From: a virus
Virus record (IMG/VR): IMGVR_UViG_3300025130_000003
Location: 1 to 36,982 of that record
Direction: 5' to 3' (one strand)
DNA length: 36,982 nt
Below are positions 22,178 to 29,711 of the stretch, in pieces. The number at the start of each line of letters is the position of its first letter. Position 1 is the stretch's first letter. Both the position numbers and the translations under genes were made by a program. The notes under the pieces were generated by a model. That model saw nothing but the letters and a program-made list of their open reading frames with translations. It was not told the DNA's origin and did not search any database.

Positions 22178-22987
22178 ATGTCTGATGCTGGATGGCTGAA
22201 GCTTCATAGAGCTTTAATAGATTGGGAGTGGTTCAAAACTCCAAACATGGTGCATTTTTGGATATATTGCTTAATGAAAGCAAACCACGCTACTAAAAAA
22301 TGGCAGGGGATTGAAATATTGCCTGGCCAATTTGTCTCTGGCAGAGATGCGATGAGCCTAGAAACAGGTATCGGAGAGCAATCGATACGGACGTGCATAA
22401 ACAGGCTAAAATCAACCAACGAATTAACCAGCAAATCAACCAACAAATATACTATTTTTACGATAATTTCATGGAAAAAGTATCAATTAGACGAAGATTC
22501 TAACCAACAAATCAACCAACAACTAACCAGCAGCCAACCAGCAACTAACCAGCAACTAACCACAAACAAGAATGTAAAGAATGTAAAGAATGTAAAGAAA
22601 GATTTGTCCGAACAAGATTCGGACGAAGGGTTGACTGGTGAAATTTCAAAGACAGAAAGACAAAAAAAAGAAACTAAAAAAAATAAAATTTGGGAAGCAG
22701 TCAAAGTTTACTGGAATTTTTGCCCAGGAGGAAGCGAAATGGGGAGGGTTGTACGCGACTTGGAAAACATAGGTGCGACGCCATTCGCGATATGGGCTGT
22801 TTGGCACGGATGGGACCTTGTCCGTCCTGGATTGACGAGAGCAAACCCGCACAACTTCGCTTCAATTCATTTTGGTCAAGTGCGCGACGATTTGATGAAA
22901 GAAGAAAACAAATTAAAACTGGTTCAAAAGATAACTAGCCAAAAAATTGAAATTCCATTTGCAGAATCGGAAAGGATTTGGAAGTGA
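22178..22987 (+). CDS. Replication initiator-like protein (phage O/DnaD-like)
   Basis: About 269 residues from ATG 22178. GWLKLHRALIDWEWFKTPNM and PGQFVSGRDAMSLETGIGEQ are typical of a winged-helix N-terminal domain of phage replisome organisers (lambda O/DnaD-like), with helix-turn-helix near SIRTCINRLKSTNEL. The middle is a low-complexity N/Q/T and NVK repeat linker. The C-terminal part (KVYWNFCPGGSEMGRV, WHGWDLVRPGLTRANPHNF) may contact the helicase. It lies upstream of the primase-helicase, overlapping it as GTGA. An earlier in-frame TTG (22109) lacks a good ribosome binding site. The DNA repeats in the linker may be the origin. Confidence 0.65.
   Translation: MSDAGWLKLHRALIDWEWFKTPNMVHFWIYCLMKANHATKKWQGIEILPGQFVSGRDAMSLETGIGEQSIRTCINRLKSTNELTSKSTNKYTIFTIISWKKYQLDEDSNQQINQQLTSSQPATNQQLTTNKNVKNVKNVKKDLSEQDSDEGLTGEISKTERQKKETKKNKIWEAVKVYWNFCPGGSEMGRVVRDLENIGATPFAIWAVWHGWDLVRPGLTRANPHNFASIHFGQVRDDLMKEENKLKLVQKITSQKIEIPFAESERIWK
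22416..22600 (+). repeat. Iteron-like short repeats inside the initiator gene
   Basis: The motif aaccaac/aaccagc recurs about ten times between 22416 and 22563, spaced mostly 8-12 nt, followed by three copies of aatgtaaag (22570-22600). In lambda the O gene contains the iterons to which O protein binds to start replication. The same place, in the linker of an initiator gene, makes this a candidate replication origin. The repeats could also be simple slippage in a disordered linker. Confidence 0.45.
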
Positions 22988-24735
22988 AAAACTACGAAAA
23001 CGACAGAGAGTCGTTAATTCGATTCTTAGGGGAGATGGGGATTTCGTATAAAATCACAAACAATCAAGTGCGATTTCCATGCCCATCTTGTGGAAAATCG
23101 GACAAATTTTACATGAGCGCAGACACAACAGCGGCGATTTGTCACCACAGGAATAAATGCGGATGGACGGGGAATCTTTACTCGCTGATGAAGCACTACG
23201 GAAAATCTCCATTTGAGAGGCCAGAAAGGGCTAAATTAGACCAGAAAACATTCAGGCCATACATTGAGAGGGGTAAGACCCAAAAATGGCTTCTTGGCCA
23301 CGTTAGGGCCCTTGAAGGAATACCATTTGAAATTCTTACAAAATATGGGGTTTCTCTAGTCAAAAGATTTGACAGGGAGTGGATCGCATTCCCTCGAATT
23401 TTCGAAACTGGAGAAATCGCTGGTTTCAACTATCGCCTAAACTCAGACTCGGAAAAGACGTTTCAGCAAGAGCCTAAAACTGCTCAACCATTTTTCGGCC
23501 AGCATTTAGTAGAAGGAAACGAAGTTTTAAACATTGCAGAAGGAGAAAAAGATGCAATGGCGTTGGCATGGATGGGATTTGAAAACTGCGTTTCTGTGCC
23601 TGCTGGCGCAAACTCATACACCTACGAAATGCACGATTTTTTAATGAAAAACAAATTTAAGCGCATAAATCTTTTTGCAGACATGGATAAAGCAGGGGAA
23701 GAAATGGTAAAAATATTCCTTAAAAAGTGGAATGGGAAATTTTATCGAGTAGAATTGCCATGCAAAGACGCGCAAGAATGTCTTTTAAAGATAGAAAACG
23801 CTGCATTAACGGTAGCGCAATGCGTGGAAAATGCCATACTTCACGAACCAGAAATAAAATTAATAATAAAAGAACCCGAAGGGAAAGAATTAATTTTTAT
23901 ACCTAAAGAAAATCTTGATGAAAGCGCGCTGGAAATATGGGAAAAAGGCTATCCAAAAGGACTATCGCTTTCCATGGGAAAAGAAATGGACGAACATCTA
24001 AAACTTTTGCCTGGACAATTAACGATCATAACTGGAACACCAAATAGCGGAAAATCTGAACTTGCGGAATTGATGATTGTAAATTTGTCGATTCAATATG
24101 ATTGGAAATGGCTTTTGTTTATTCCAGAAACTTGGCCGCAGGGTATGATCAAGCACAGAATGATAAGCAAAAAGCTAAAGCGAAGGACGTTTGGGAAATA
24201 TATTTCAAAAGAAGAATTCGAGCGAGAGTCCGAGTGGTTTCATGAGCATTTTAAAATTATAGAGACAGAAGAGACGGTAACGCCAGAACAGCTAAAAGAC
24301 GAAATGCAAAATAACGATTACAACGGAATATTGATTGATCCTTGGAATGAACTTGATGTTGTTCGAGATAAAAATGATACGGAAACTGAATATATAAGAA
24401 AATATTTAATGGACTTAAAAAAAGTAGCGAGAAACAAACAGACTAGTGTTTTTCTCGTTGCGCACCCAGTAAAAATGCAAAGAGGAAAAGATGGTGAATA
24501 CCCAAAACCTAATCTTTTTGATATTGCTGGAAGTGCACAATTTTACAATAAAGCAGATAATGGGTTGACAATATGGAGGGATGCAAAAAAAAACGAAAGT
24601 GTTTTAACCATTGCAAAAGTAAAGCATGGAGTAATGGGGCGACTTGGCGAGCTCCCAATAATTTTTAATGAAGATTGGAGAGGATTTGAAATATTGAGCG
24701 AAAGCGATGAATGGAAGACGTTTTTAATCCCATAG
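22984..24735 (+). CDS. Primase-helicase (T7 gp4/Twinkle-like)
   Basis: 583 residues from GTG 22984 (overlap GTGA with the previous stop; aagga 22973-22977). N-terminal zinc-binding domain: C33-C36, then C53, H54 or H55 and C59 (CPSC ... CHHRNKCGW). Toprim-like core around residues 180-240 (LNIAEGEKDAMALAWMG, INLFADMDKAGEEMVKIF). RecA-type helicase domain with Walker A ITGTPNSGKSE near residue 350, Walker B-like YNGILIDPWNE and KQTSVFLVAHPVK. It would unwind DNA and lay primers at the phage fork. No separate DNA polymerase gene is seen, so the host polymerase is presumably used. Confidence 0.85.
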   Translation: MKNYENDRESLIRFLGEMGISYKITNNQVRFPCPSCGKSDKFYMSADTTAAICHHRNKCGWTGNLYSLMKHYGKSPFERPERAKLDQKTFRPYIERGKTQKWLLGHVRALEGIPFEILTKYGVSLVKRFDREWIAFPRIFETGEIAGFNYRLNSDSEKTFQQEPKTAQPFFGQHLVEGNEVLNIAEGEKDAMALAWMGFENCVSVPAGANSYTYEMHDFLMKNKFKRINLFADMDKAGEEMVKIFLKKWNGKFYRVELPCKDAQECLLKIENAALTVAQCVENAILHEPEIKLIIKEPEGKELIFIPKENLDESALEIWEKGYPKGLSLSMGKEMDEHLKLLPGQLTIITGTPNSGKSELAELMIVNLSIQYDWKWLLFIPETWPQGMIKHRMISKKLKRRTFGKYISKEEFERESEWFHEHFKIIETEETVTPEQLKDEMQNNDYNGILIDPWNELDVVRDKNDTETEYIRKYLMDLKKVARNKQTSVFLVAHPVKMQRGKDGEYPKPNLFDIAGSAQFYNKADNGLTIWRDAKKNESVLTIAKVKHGVMGRLGELPIIFNEDWRGFEILSESDEWKTFLIP

Positions 24736-24768
24736 AAGTGGCAAAATTTAGAAAATAAAGAGGGCAAA

Positions 24769-24939
24769 ATGACCGATTCGCAAATCATAGACAGCGCACA
24801 CGAGCAGAAAATCGATCTTGCAATTATTTGCAGATTATTGGGAAACCCTAAGGTAAAAATATCCAAAGCTAACCTAGCGGAAATAATGGCAGAAATTAGA
24901 GTTAGATGTGGTATTCACGCAACCAATACGCGCGCGTGA
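24769..24939 (+). CDS. Small hypothetical protein
   Basis: 56 residues: MTDSQIIDSAHEQKIDLAII then CRLLGNPKVKISKANLAEIM. ATG 24769 is preceded by agaggg (24760-24764), a fair ribosome binding site. It is helical and small, and follows the primase-helicase by 33 nt in the same direction. No family is recognised. Confidence 0.5.
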   Translation: MTDSQIIDSAHEQKIDLAIICRLLGNPKVKISKANLAEIMAEIRVRCGIHATNTRA

Positions 24940-24972
24940 CAATTCATATAGTGCATGTTGTAATTTATAGTT

Positions 24973-25080
24973 ATGTTAGTAAATTTTAAGAATTGGGCGG
25001 TGGTAGAGCTTTTTAAAACCATGAGAAATGTTTTTGAGAAGGATGAAATAAAAAACATGCCAATTGGGGCTAAGTCTTAG
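24973..25080 (+). CDS. Possible 35-residue peptide gene
   Basis: The frame reads MLVNFKNWAVVELFKTMRNV then FEKDEIKNMPIGAKS. No clear ribosome binding site precedes ATG 24973. It fills the gap between two better-supported small genes, but chance cannot be excluded. Confidence 0.25.
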   Translation: MLVNFKNWAVVELFKTMRNVFEKDEIKNMPIGAKS

Positions 25081-25086
25081 CCAATT

Positions 25087-25263
25087 ATGGAATTGCCCGA
25101 TCGTAAATTCGCAAAGAAAATCCACTCTGGATGCGAAACTTGCATAAACTTTTCGTCTTGCAGCCCTAGGCAGGTCAAAAATGTCAAATCATATACAAAT
25201 TATTGCCAATGGGCAACAGACAGATACAGTCAACGCAACGAAAAGCAAGACAATAAGAATTAA
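25087..25263 (+). CDS. Small cysteine-rich (zinc-binding?) protein
   Basis: 58 residues from ATG 25087: SGCETCINFSSCSPRQVKNV ... YCQWATDRYSQ. Four cysteines in C-x2-C-x5-C and C further on suit a small zinc or metal site; such proteins are frequent in phage replication regions. No strong ribosome binding site is seen. It lies 18 nt before the NinG gene in the same direction. Confidence 0.45.
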   Translation: MELPDRKFAKKIHSGCETCINFSSCSPRQVKNVKSYTNYCQWATDRYSQRNEKQDNKN

Positions 25264-25280
25264 AAGCGGAAGGAGCGAAA

Positions 25281-25700
25281 ATGAACTGGCAATGGAAAAA
25301 TATTCCGAAAATAAAAAAAGTTTCATCAAACTACCTAAAAAATAAACTTGACAGACTTTTCAGCGAATATATACGCCTTCGAGACACAAGAAATGGATAT
25401 GGGCGTTGCATTACGTGTGATAAAGTAATCGTTTATAACAATTGTGATTGTGGTCACTTTATTAGCAGGAATAAAATAACCACCAGATGGGACGAAAGAA
25501 ACGCGAACGCTCAATGCAAGAAATGCAACAGGTTTTTATCAGGGAAACAATACGAGCATGGGCGCGCAATAAATAATAAGTTTGGAGAGGGGATCGCTGA
25601 AATATTGCTTAATACGTCGAAATTAGGAAGAGTCAATCAAAAGCAGCTAATCGAATATTATCAACTAAAAATAAAGGAAATAAAAAATGAATCAAATTAA
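25281..25700 (+). CDS. ninG: NinG/Rap-like recombination nuclease
   Basis: 139 residues, ribosome binding site aaggag at 25270-25275. It has the NinG pattern CITCDKVI ... CDCGHFISRNKITTRWDER, NANAQCKKCNRFLSGKQYEH: two Cys pairs binding zinc and a histidine-containing nuclease core. Lambda NinG (Rap) is a Holliday-junction/D-loop nuclease that aids Red-dependent recombination. Here it would act with the annealing protein encoded at 20263. It overlaps the sigma gene by 14 nt. Length is shorter than lambda NinG (about 204 residues), as in many phages. Confidence 0.8.
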   Translation: MNWQWKNIPKIKKVSSNYLKNKLDRLFSEYIRLRDTRNGYGRCITCDKVIVYNNCDCGHFISRNKITTRWDERNANAQCKKCNRFLSGKQYEHGRAINNKFGEGIAEILLNTSKLGRVNQKQLIEYYQLKIKEIKNESN

Positions 25701-26325
25701 CGAAATGGTTTGCGAATATCAAAAAACAAAATGCTCCAAAATTCTTGGACAAATAATAAAAGCAAACGAAGGGCATTTGTGGAATGTTTCGCGAAAATAT
25801 GCGAACAGCAGCAATATAAAAGATTGCGTTTCCGAGGGGAAAATAGCTATCTGTGCAGCCGCTCTAAAATTTAATTCAAATATTGGAGTATCCTTCATAA
25901 CGTACGCAATTTGGCATATTCGCGCTAGAATTATGCGATATATTCAGAGCGATACGACTGTCAAGCTGCCAGCTCAAATAGCGATGAGTGCTTTTTCGAA
26001 GGCTTCAAAGAATAATAAAGAAAGCATGAATATGCTGAAAAATGCAAGAAAAACAGAAAATATAGAATGGGGCGATGGGGAATCTAAATTTGCAGAAAAT
26101 GAGATAGAAGACGATTTGGGGTTAGATGTAGAGTTGTTGCTTAAAAATCTAACATCGAATGAAAAACTACATCTAAAGCAGTTTTTTGGAATTGGAGTAG
26201 AGAAACGAACGCTCAGCGAGATCGGTGAGCAAAATGGAATATCCAAAGAAGGAGCAAGGCTAAGAATAAAGAAAATTCAGGAAAAAATTAGAAATTCGCA
26301 TTTAGCCAGCCGTGAAGTCTGGTGA
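25687..26325 (+). CDS. Phage-encoded sigma factor (sigma70-like)
   Basis: 212 residues. Region 2: IKDCVSEGKIAICAAALKFN followed by VSFITYAIWHIRARIMRYIQ, parallel to the DLxQEGxxGLxxAxxKFdxxxGxxFxTYAxWxIRxxI core of sigma70. Region 4: LTSNEKLHLKQFFGIGVEKR, then SEIGEQNGISKEGARLRIKK, a helix-turn-helix that reads the -35 element. Region 1.1 is absent and the middle is short and polar, as in compact alternative sigma factors. It would redirect host RNA polymerase, most likely to late phage promoters. It is the last gene of the early operon. Confidence 0.8.
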   Translation: MNQINEMVCEYQKTKCSKILGQIIKANEGHLWNVSRKYANSSNIKDCVSEGKIAICAAALKFNSNIGVSFITYAIWHIRARIMRYIQSDTTVKLPAQIAMSAFSKASKNNKESMNMLKNARKTENIEWGDGESKFAENEIEDDLGLDVELLLKNLTSNEKLHLKQFFGIGVEKRTLSEIGEQNGISKEGARLRIKKIQEKIRNSHLASREVW

Positions 26326-26333
26326 GGGCTAAA
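26301..26333. terminator. Possible bidirectional terminator between convergent operons
   Basis: TTTAGCC (26301-26307) and GGCTAAA (26327-26333) are perfect inverted 7-mers with a 19-nt loop containing ccag/ctgg, at the junction of the plus-strand sigma gene and the opposing operon. The flanking T and A tracts are short, so the call is tentative. Confidence 0.35.
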
Positions 26334-26334
26334 A

Positions 26335-26526
26335 TTAGGCTGAAACTGTTGACAAAATGTTCTCGATTTCATTAAGAGATTCTATTTTCCAGCCGATCGC
26401 AGCTCCACGCCTCCACGCACGAACACACTCTTCTTCAGATTTTCCGCTATCGATTGACCAGTCTCGGATAGCTAAGATTTCAAAATCCTCAAGTTTAATT
26501 CTTTTTGCGATTTCGTCTATGCTCAT
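26335..26526 (-). CDS. Small helical protein of unknown function
   Basis: 63 residues from ATG 26526 (MSIDEIAKRIKLEDFEILAI), preceded on the minus strand by gaggggg, a strong ribosome binding site; a longer reading from 26646 lies inside the HTH gene. It includes a tryptophan-rich helix (ECVRAWRRGAAIGWKIESLN). Last gene of the minus-strand operon, with a 4-nt overlap with the HTH gene. Confidence 0.55.
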   Translation of the reverse strand: MSIDEIAKRIKLEDFEILAIRDWSIDSGKSEEECVRAWRRGAAIGWKIESLNEIENILSTVSA

Positions 26527-26711
26527 TTTCCCCCCTCGCGTTTGCCTGCTTTCCTTGAAAATTTCTTTTTTGGAATTGCGCCAGCTGGGATTAACCACGA
26601 CGACCCGAACTTTTGGCAGTTTTCCCATCGGGCAAGTTTTGCCCATCTCCTAACTAATTGGGCAGAAATTGCTAGTTCTTTTGCTTTTTCCGAAACAGTG
26701 ATATATTTCAC
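26523..26711 (-). CDS. Helix-turn-helix DNA-binding protein (excisionase/MerR-like)
   Basis: 62 residues: YITVSEKAKELAISAQLVRR, then WAKLARWENCQKFGSSWLIP. The pattern (sensor helix, turn, R-R-W, small beta wing with G-S-x-W-x-I-P) is that of HTH_17/excisionase-type winged-helix proteins. It may regulate the opposing early operon. No integrase is present, so excision is unlikely. It is coupled by 4-nt overlaps on both sides. Confidence 0.65.
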   Translation of the reverse strand: MKYITVSEKAKELAISAQLVRRWAKLARWENCQKFGSSWLIPAGAIPKKKFSRKAGKREGGK

Positions 26712-26923
26712 GACGGCACCTCGTAAACGAATGAATTTGCTATCATAAAAATATTGGCAATCGGTTTTTTTTCATGAAAAAAATCAAGTTTGCAACCGCA
26801 ACCGCAAACTATCGATGAGATAGCAATATTTTCTGAGGTTGCGACTTTTTTTGATTTATTGAGACTTATTCTCAAGATATTTTCGCCCCCATGAGAATTT
26901 TTAATAACCATCGAGTATTTCAT
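26708..26923 (-). CDS. Small protein with CGCGC motif
   Basis: 71 residues: MKYSMVIKNSHGGENILRIS, AISSIVCGCGCKLDFFHEKK. The CGCGC cluster could bind a metal, as in small zinc proteins that start a beta hairpin. A middle gene of the minus-strand operon, overlapping the next start by 4 nt. No family is recognised. Confidence 0.5.
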   Translation of the reverse strand: MKYSMVIKNSHGGENILRISLNKSKKVATSENIAISSIVCGCGCKLDFFHEKKPIANIFMIANSFVYEVPS

Positions 26924-27167
26924 TTTCCCCCTTTCTGGAAAGAATATTATCCTTTAAAGCTTGAATATCTGAATCAATGAGACTATGAAATAAATCTCTC
27001 ATTTCTTGCGTGATAGGCATTGAGAAAAACGCGCGGATATTATGACTATTCATTGTTTTTTTTTGATCAGTTGCCCTACGGGTTTCTCGTTTCTTTTTTC
27101 GTAAAAAAAATATTACCGCTAGAGCCTGCTCGTATGTCAATGAACATACCAGCATTAAATTTATCAT
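26901..27167 (-). CDS. Small hypothetical protein with hydrophobic N-terminus
   Basis: 88 residues: MINLMLVCSLTYEQALAVIF is hydrophobic, followed by a basic stretch (FLRKKKRETRRATDQKK) and a helical end (EMRDLFHSLIDSDIQALKDN). Minus-strand ribosome binding site gaggaaaa precedes ATG 27167. A later start (27053, MNSHNIRAFF) is possible. It may be membrane-associated. Its start overlaps the stop of the upstream zinc-ribbon gene (ATGA). Confidence 0.5.
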   Translation of the reverse strand: MINLMLVCSLTYEQALAVIFFLRKKKRETRRATDQKKTMNSHNIRAFFSMPITQEMRDLFHSLIDSDIQALKDNILSRKGENEILDGY

Positions 27168-27307
27168 TTTTCCTCTTTCTTTAATAAGGCCGTTTCTTCA
27201 GATTTTAGCCTTAATTTCAGGAAATACTCATCGCATTTTTTACAAACCCCTCGTATTAGTTTTGACTGTGCCCCACAGGTTGGGCATTTTTTAAAATTTA
27301 TATTCAT
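27164..27307 (-). CDS. Small zinc-ribbon protein
   Basis: 47 residues: MNINFKKCPTCGAQSKLIRG, then VCKKCDEYFLKLRLKSEE. CPTCG and CKKC form a C4 zinc ribbon. The start has ggag upstream (27313-27317, read as aaaggagt). Such tiny zinc-ribbon proteins occur in phage early operons and may contact host polymerase or nucleases. The stop overlaps the next start by 4 nt. Confidence 0.6.
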   Translation of the reverse strand: MNINFKKCPTCGAQSKLIRGVCKKCDEYFLKLRLKSEETALLKKEEK

Positions 27308-27310
27308 TTT

Positions 27311-27405
27311 TTACTCCTTTTCCCTCATATTTTTCCTCAAGTAATCAATCATGTTGCTCTTCATTTCATTTCCTTTCTTCCACCCCAACATTGAGGCATC
27401 TTCAT
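27311..27405 (-). other. Two possible very short leader ORFs
   Basis: ATG 27405 gives a 14-residue peptide (MKMPQCWGGRKEMK), whose stop overlaps ATG 27364 for a 17-residue peptide (MKSNMIDYLRKNMREKE) ending just before the zinc-ribbon gene. The chained ATGA overlap resembles the other junctions of this operon. Both are too short for a firm call. Confidence 0.3.
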
Positions 27406-27443
27406 GTTATAAATATAGTCTAATAGTTGCTAACTCGAAACTA

Positions 27444-27473
27444 ATTTTAGTGTGGATTACACAATTGTTACAA
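27444..27473 (-). promoter_or_regulatory. Putative promoter for the minus-strand operon
   Basis: On the minus strand TTGTAA (27473-27468), 18 bp, TAAAAT (27449-27444). It lies about 40 bp upstream of the first short ORF and about 135 bp upstream of the zinc-ribbon gene. Direct repeats gttacaaacatg (27467-27478) and gttacaaaaatg (27506-27517) overlap or flank it and may be operator sites. Confidence 0.35.
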
Positions 27474-27555
27474 ACATGGCGTTTTTAGAAAAATTCTATC
27501 AATGCGTTACAAAAATGAGACAAAAAAAAGAATCAAATCAAAATAAATTAGAAAA

Positions 27556-27783
27556 ATGAACAATATAAATCGAATCTTCGCCGATAGAAGACAAAAAACA
27601 GACGATACAAAACCGAAAAAACGATGGAGCGATTTTGCTTCCAACAGGAAAGCCGCAATGGAAGGAAAACCGATTCCGCTTAACAGGCCGCCAAGATATA
27701 GCGTAGATGATATTGAATATCTTCCTGTAGAGCAATTAAAGGATAGGAATAAAGCTCTTGCGGAAAAAATCAAAAAATATTAA
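27556..27783 (+). CDS. Small basic protein before the terminase
   Basis: 75 residues: MNNINRIFADRRQKTDDTKP, KKRWSDFASNRKAAMEGKPI, then DDIEYLPVEQLKDRNKALAE. It is basic in the first half and acidic/helical at the end. It directly precedes the small terminase gene by 3 nt in the same direction. It could be a DNA-binding or packaging-related accessory protein. No family is recognised and the ribosome binding site is weak. Confidence 0.5.
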   Translation: MNNINRIFADRRQKTDDTKPKKRWSDFASNRKAAMEGKPIPLNRPPRYSVDDIEYLPVEQLKDRNKALAEKIKKY

Positions 27784-27786
27784 ATA

Positions 27787-28239
27787 ATGCAAATGGACCA
27801 TACAAAGCAGTCAAAAAAAAACGCAGATAAGCCTAAAAAACCATTTAGATCTCAGCCATGGGCAGCAGAGAACGGGAAATTAGGCGGGCGGCCACCAGAA
27901 TGGGATGAAGAAAAGATCGCGGACTTTGCAGAAAAACTAATCAAATGGGCAATGCTTCATACGTCTTGCTATTTAGAATCATTTTGCAAGCAAAATGGAA
28001 CTTACCCTCAAAAACTCTCAGAATTGGCAGAAAAAAATTCTAGGTTCAGCGAAGCTCTTAAGTTTGCACGCTCTTCTTTGGCTTCGAACCTTGCCGAGGC
28101 GACCGCAGGAGGGGAGATACCGCCAGCATTTGGAATCTTTGCTCTAAAAAATGTCGGTAGATGGACCGATCGTCAAGAAATTGAGCATTCGGGAGGATTG
28201 AAAAATACATTGCAGATTTATATCCCTGCTAAAAAATGA
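27787..28239 (+). CDS. Small terminase subunit
   Basis: 150 residues. The basic N-terminus (QPWAAENGKLGGRPPEWDEE) is followed by a helical domain (KIADFAEKLIKWAMLHTSCY, KLSELAEKNSRFSEALKFAR) and a short C-terminal tail (FGIFALKNVGRWTDRQEIEH). The GRPPxW and LKNVxxWxDxQ elements are characteristic of phage TerS proteins, which recognise the packaging site and activate TerL. The stop overlaps the large terminase start (ATGA). Confidence 0.8.
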   Translation: MQMDHTKQSKKNADKPKKPFRSQPWAAENGKLGGRPPEWDEEKIADFAEKLIKWAMLHTSCYLESFCKQNGTYPQKLSELAEKNSRFSEALKFARSSLASNLAEATAGGEIPPAFGIFALKNVGRWTDRQEIEHSGGLKNTLQIYIPAKK

Positions 28240-29711
28240 CAGCGATAATCAAGCCGTTCCCAGGCTCTCAAGAAGATTTTCTGCAAAGCTCGGCAACAGA
28301 GTGCTTTTATGGGGGAGAAGCAGGGGGGGGGAAAAGTTTTTGCCTTATCCTAGATGCGCTTAGATATTATAAAGAGGCAGCGTATAAAGCAGTGATTTTT
28401 CGCAGAAGTTATCCAGACTTGCAACATTTAATAGGCGAAGCAATGCAAATTTACAAGCCTTTGGGAGCGGAATATTCGCAGCAAAACCATTCTTTTCTAT
28501 TCCCAAGCGGAGCATTAGTCAAGTTTAACCATTTGAACCATATAAAAGACATTTACGATCATCAAGGGGCGCAATACGACTTCATCGCATTTGATGAATT
28601 ACCGCAGTTTCCAGTATTAGCGTATACATATCTTTTCAGTAGGTTAAGGGGAACCAATAGAGGTATACTCCGATACATTCGATCCACGGGGAACCCGGAC
28701 GGAGAACATCTTTTAGCGTATAAAAGCAGATTTATTGATAGACTCAAACCGTATGAAATCGGTTGGTTTTTAACAAGGAATAACAAAGATGTTCGAGTCC
28801 CAGCGGGCACACAAGGGGCGATTAGCCGCCAATGGATACCATGTATACGCAAAGAAAATACTGCTTTAGACAAAAACTATGAAGCAATGCTGGAGCAGCT
28901 CCCAGAGGATAAAAAACAAGCACTCAAATATGGGAAATGGGAGCAATCCGATAAACCAAATCAGCTAATAAGTGCTAAATGGTGGGAAAGGGCAATAAAC
29001 GGTGATGTAGCTCACGTTCCAGGAATGACGACCTTTGGCTTTGACTACGCAGAAATGGGGGCGGACAAATGTTGCTTGATTATCGGAAATGGAAATCAAC
29101 CGTTCTATGGCGAAACCTGGCCGTATTTGCCGCATGGAGTCGCCGCAGTAAAGTTAAGCGAGATATTCGATAAATACGGACGATATGAAACCTTCGGTTG
29201 CGTTGATTCCGTTGGGCCAGGCTCAGGAGTCTGGACTGCGTTGATTGACTTAGGGTTTTCCGACCAGATAGACCCTTTGCGATATAAACCAGATGAATAT
29301 AAGCGCGACCCAGAAAAAGCATTGGCCTTTGACACTTTGCGATCGGCTATTTGGTGGGAGCTTCGGAAAGATTTGGAAGAAGGAAATATCGATTTATCGC
29401 TTTTAATGACTGGAGTTTTAAAAGGCGACAACGTTACTTCGTTTTTCCAGGATTTTGCACTACTTCAAGAAGAAGTTTTGGCGATGACCTATCAAATGGT
29501 AAACGGAATTTTAAGAGTAATCAAAAAGTCAGACTTAAGAAAAGCAGAACATTTAGGCCGAAGCCCAGATATAGGAGACGCATTCGCATATTGGAATTAT
29601 GCAAGAAAAAGAAGCCGCATAACCGAACCTGCTAGACGAAAATATTCGAAAAACATTGATTTTGGAATTTACGAAGAGCAAGAAGAGCTACAAGGAAACG
29701 AATGGATATGA
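28236..29711 (+). CDS. Large terminase subunit (packaging ATPase/nuclease)
   Basis: 491 residues. ATPase domain: Walker A GGEAGGGKS at residues 26-34, Walker B YDFIAFDE at 114-121, coupling motif STGNPDGE about 148-155. C-terminal RNase H-like nuclease: FGFDYAEMGADKCCL near 263 with the first metal-binding aspartate, and further acidic residues in CVDSVGPGSG and ADAF-like SPDIGDAFAYWNY near 460. Length and motifs are those of phage terminases of the Terminase_6 group. It pumps DNA into the prohead and cuts concatemers. Confidence 0.92.
   Translation: MTAIIKPFPGSQEDFLQSSATECFYGGEAGGGKSFCLILDALRYYKEAAYKAVIFRRSYPDLQHLIGEAMQIYKPLGAEYSQQNHSFLFPSGALVKFNHLNHIKDIYDHQGAQYDFIAFDELPQFPVLAYTYLFSRLRGTNRGILRYIRSTGNPDGEHLLAYKSRFIDRLKPYEIGWFLTRNNKDVRVPAGTQGAISRQWIPCIRKENTALDKNYEAMLEQLPEDKKQALKYGKWEQSDKPNQLISAKWWERAINGDVAHVPGMTTFGFDYAEMGADKCCLIIGNGNQPFYGETWPYLPHGVAAVKLSEIFDKYGRYETFGCVDSVGPGSGVWTALIDLGFSDQIDPLRYKPDEYKRDPEKALAFDTLRSAIWWELRKDLEEGNIDLSLLMTGVLKGDNVTSFFQDFALLQEEVLAMTYQMVNGILRVIKKSDLRKAEHLGRSPDIGDAFAYWNYARKRSRITEPARRKYSKNIDFGIYEEQEELQGNEWI

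Noticed and set aside
22416-22600. CRISPR array
   Set aside because: The repeats are 7-9 nt, within a coding frame, with no equal-length spacers and no cas genes.
26523-26711. Excisionase implying a temperate phage
   Set aside because: The HTH protein resembles excisionases, but no integrase, attP or CI-like repressor is present, so a regulator role is more likely.
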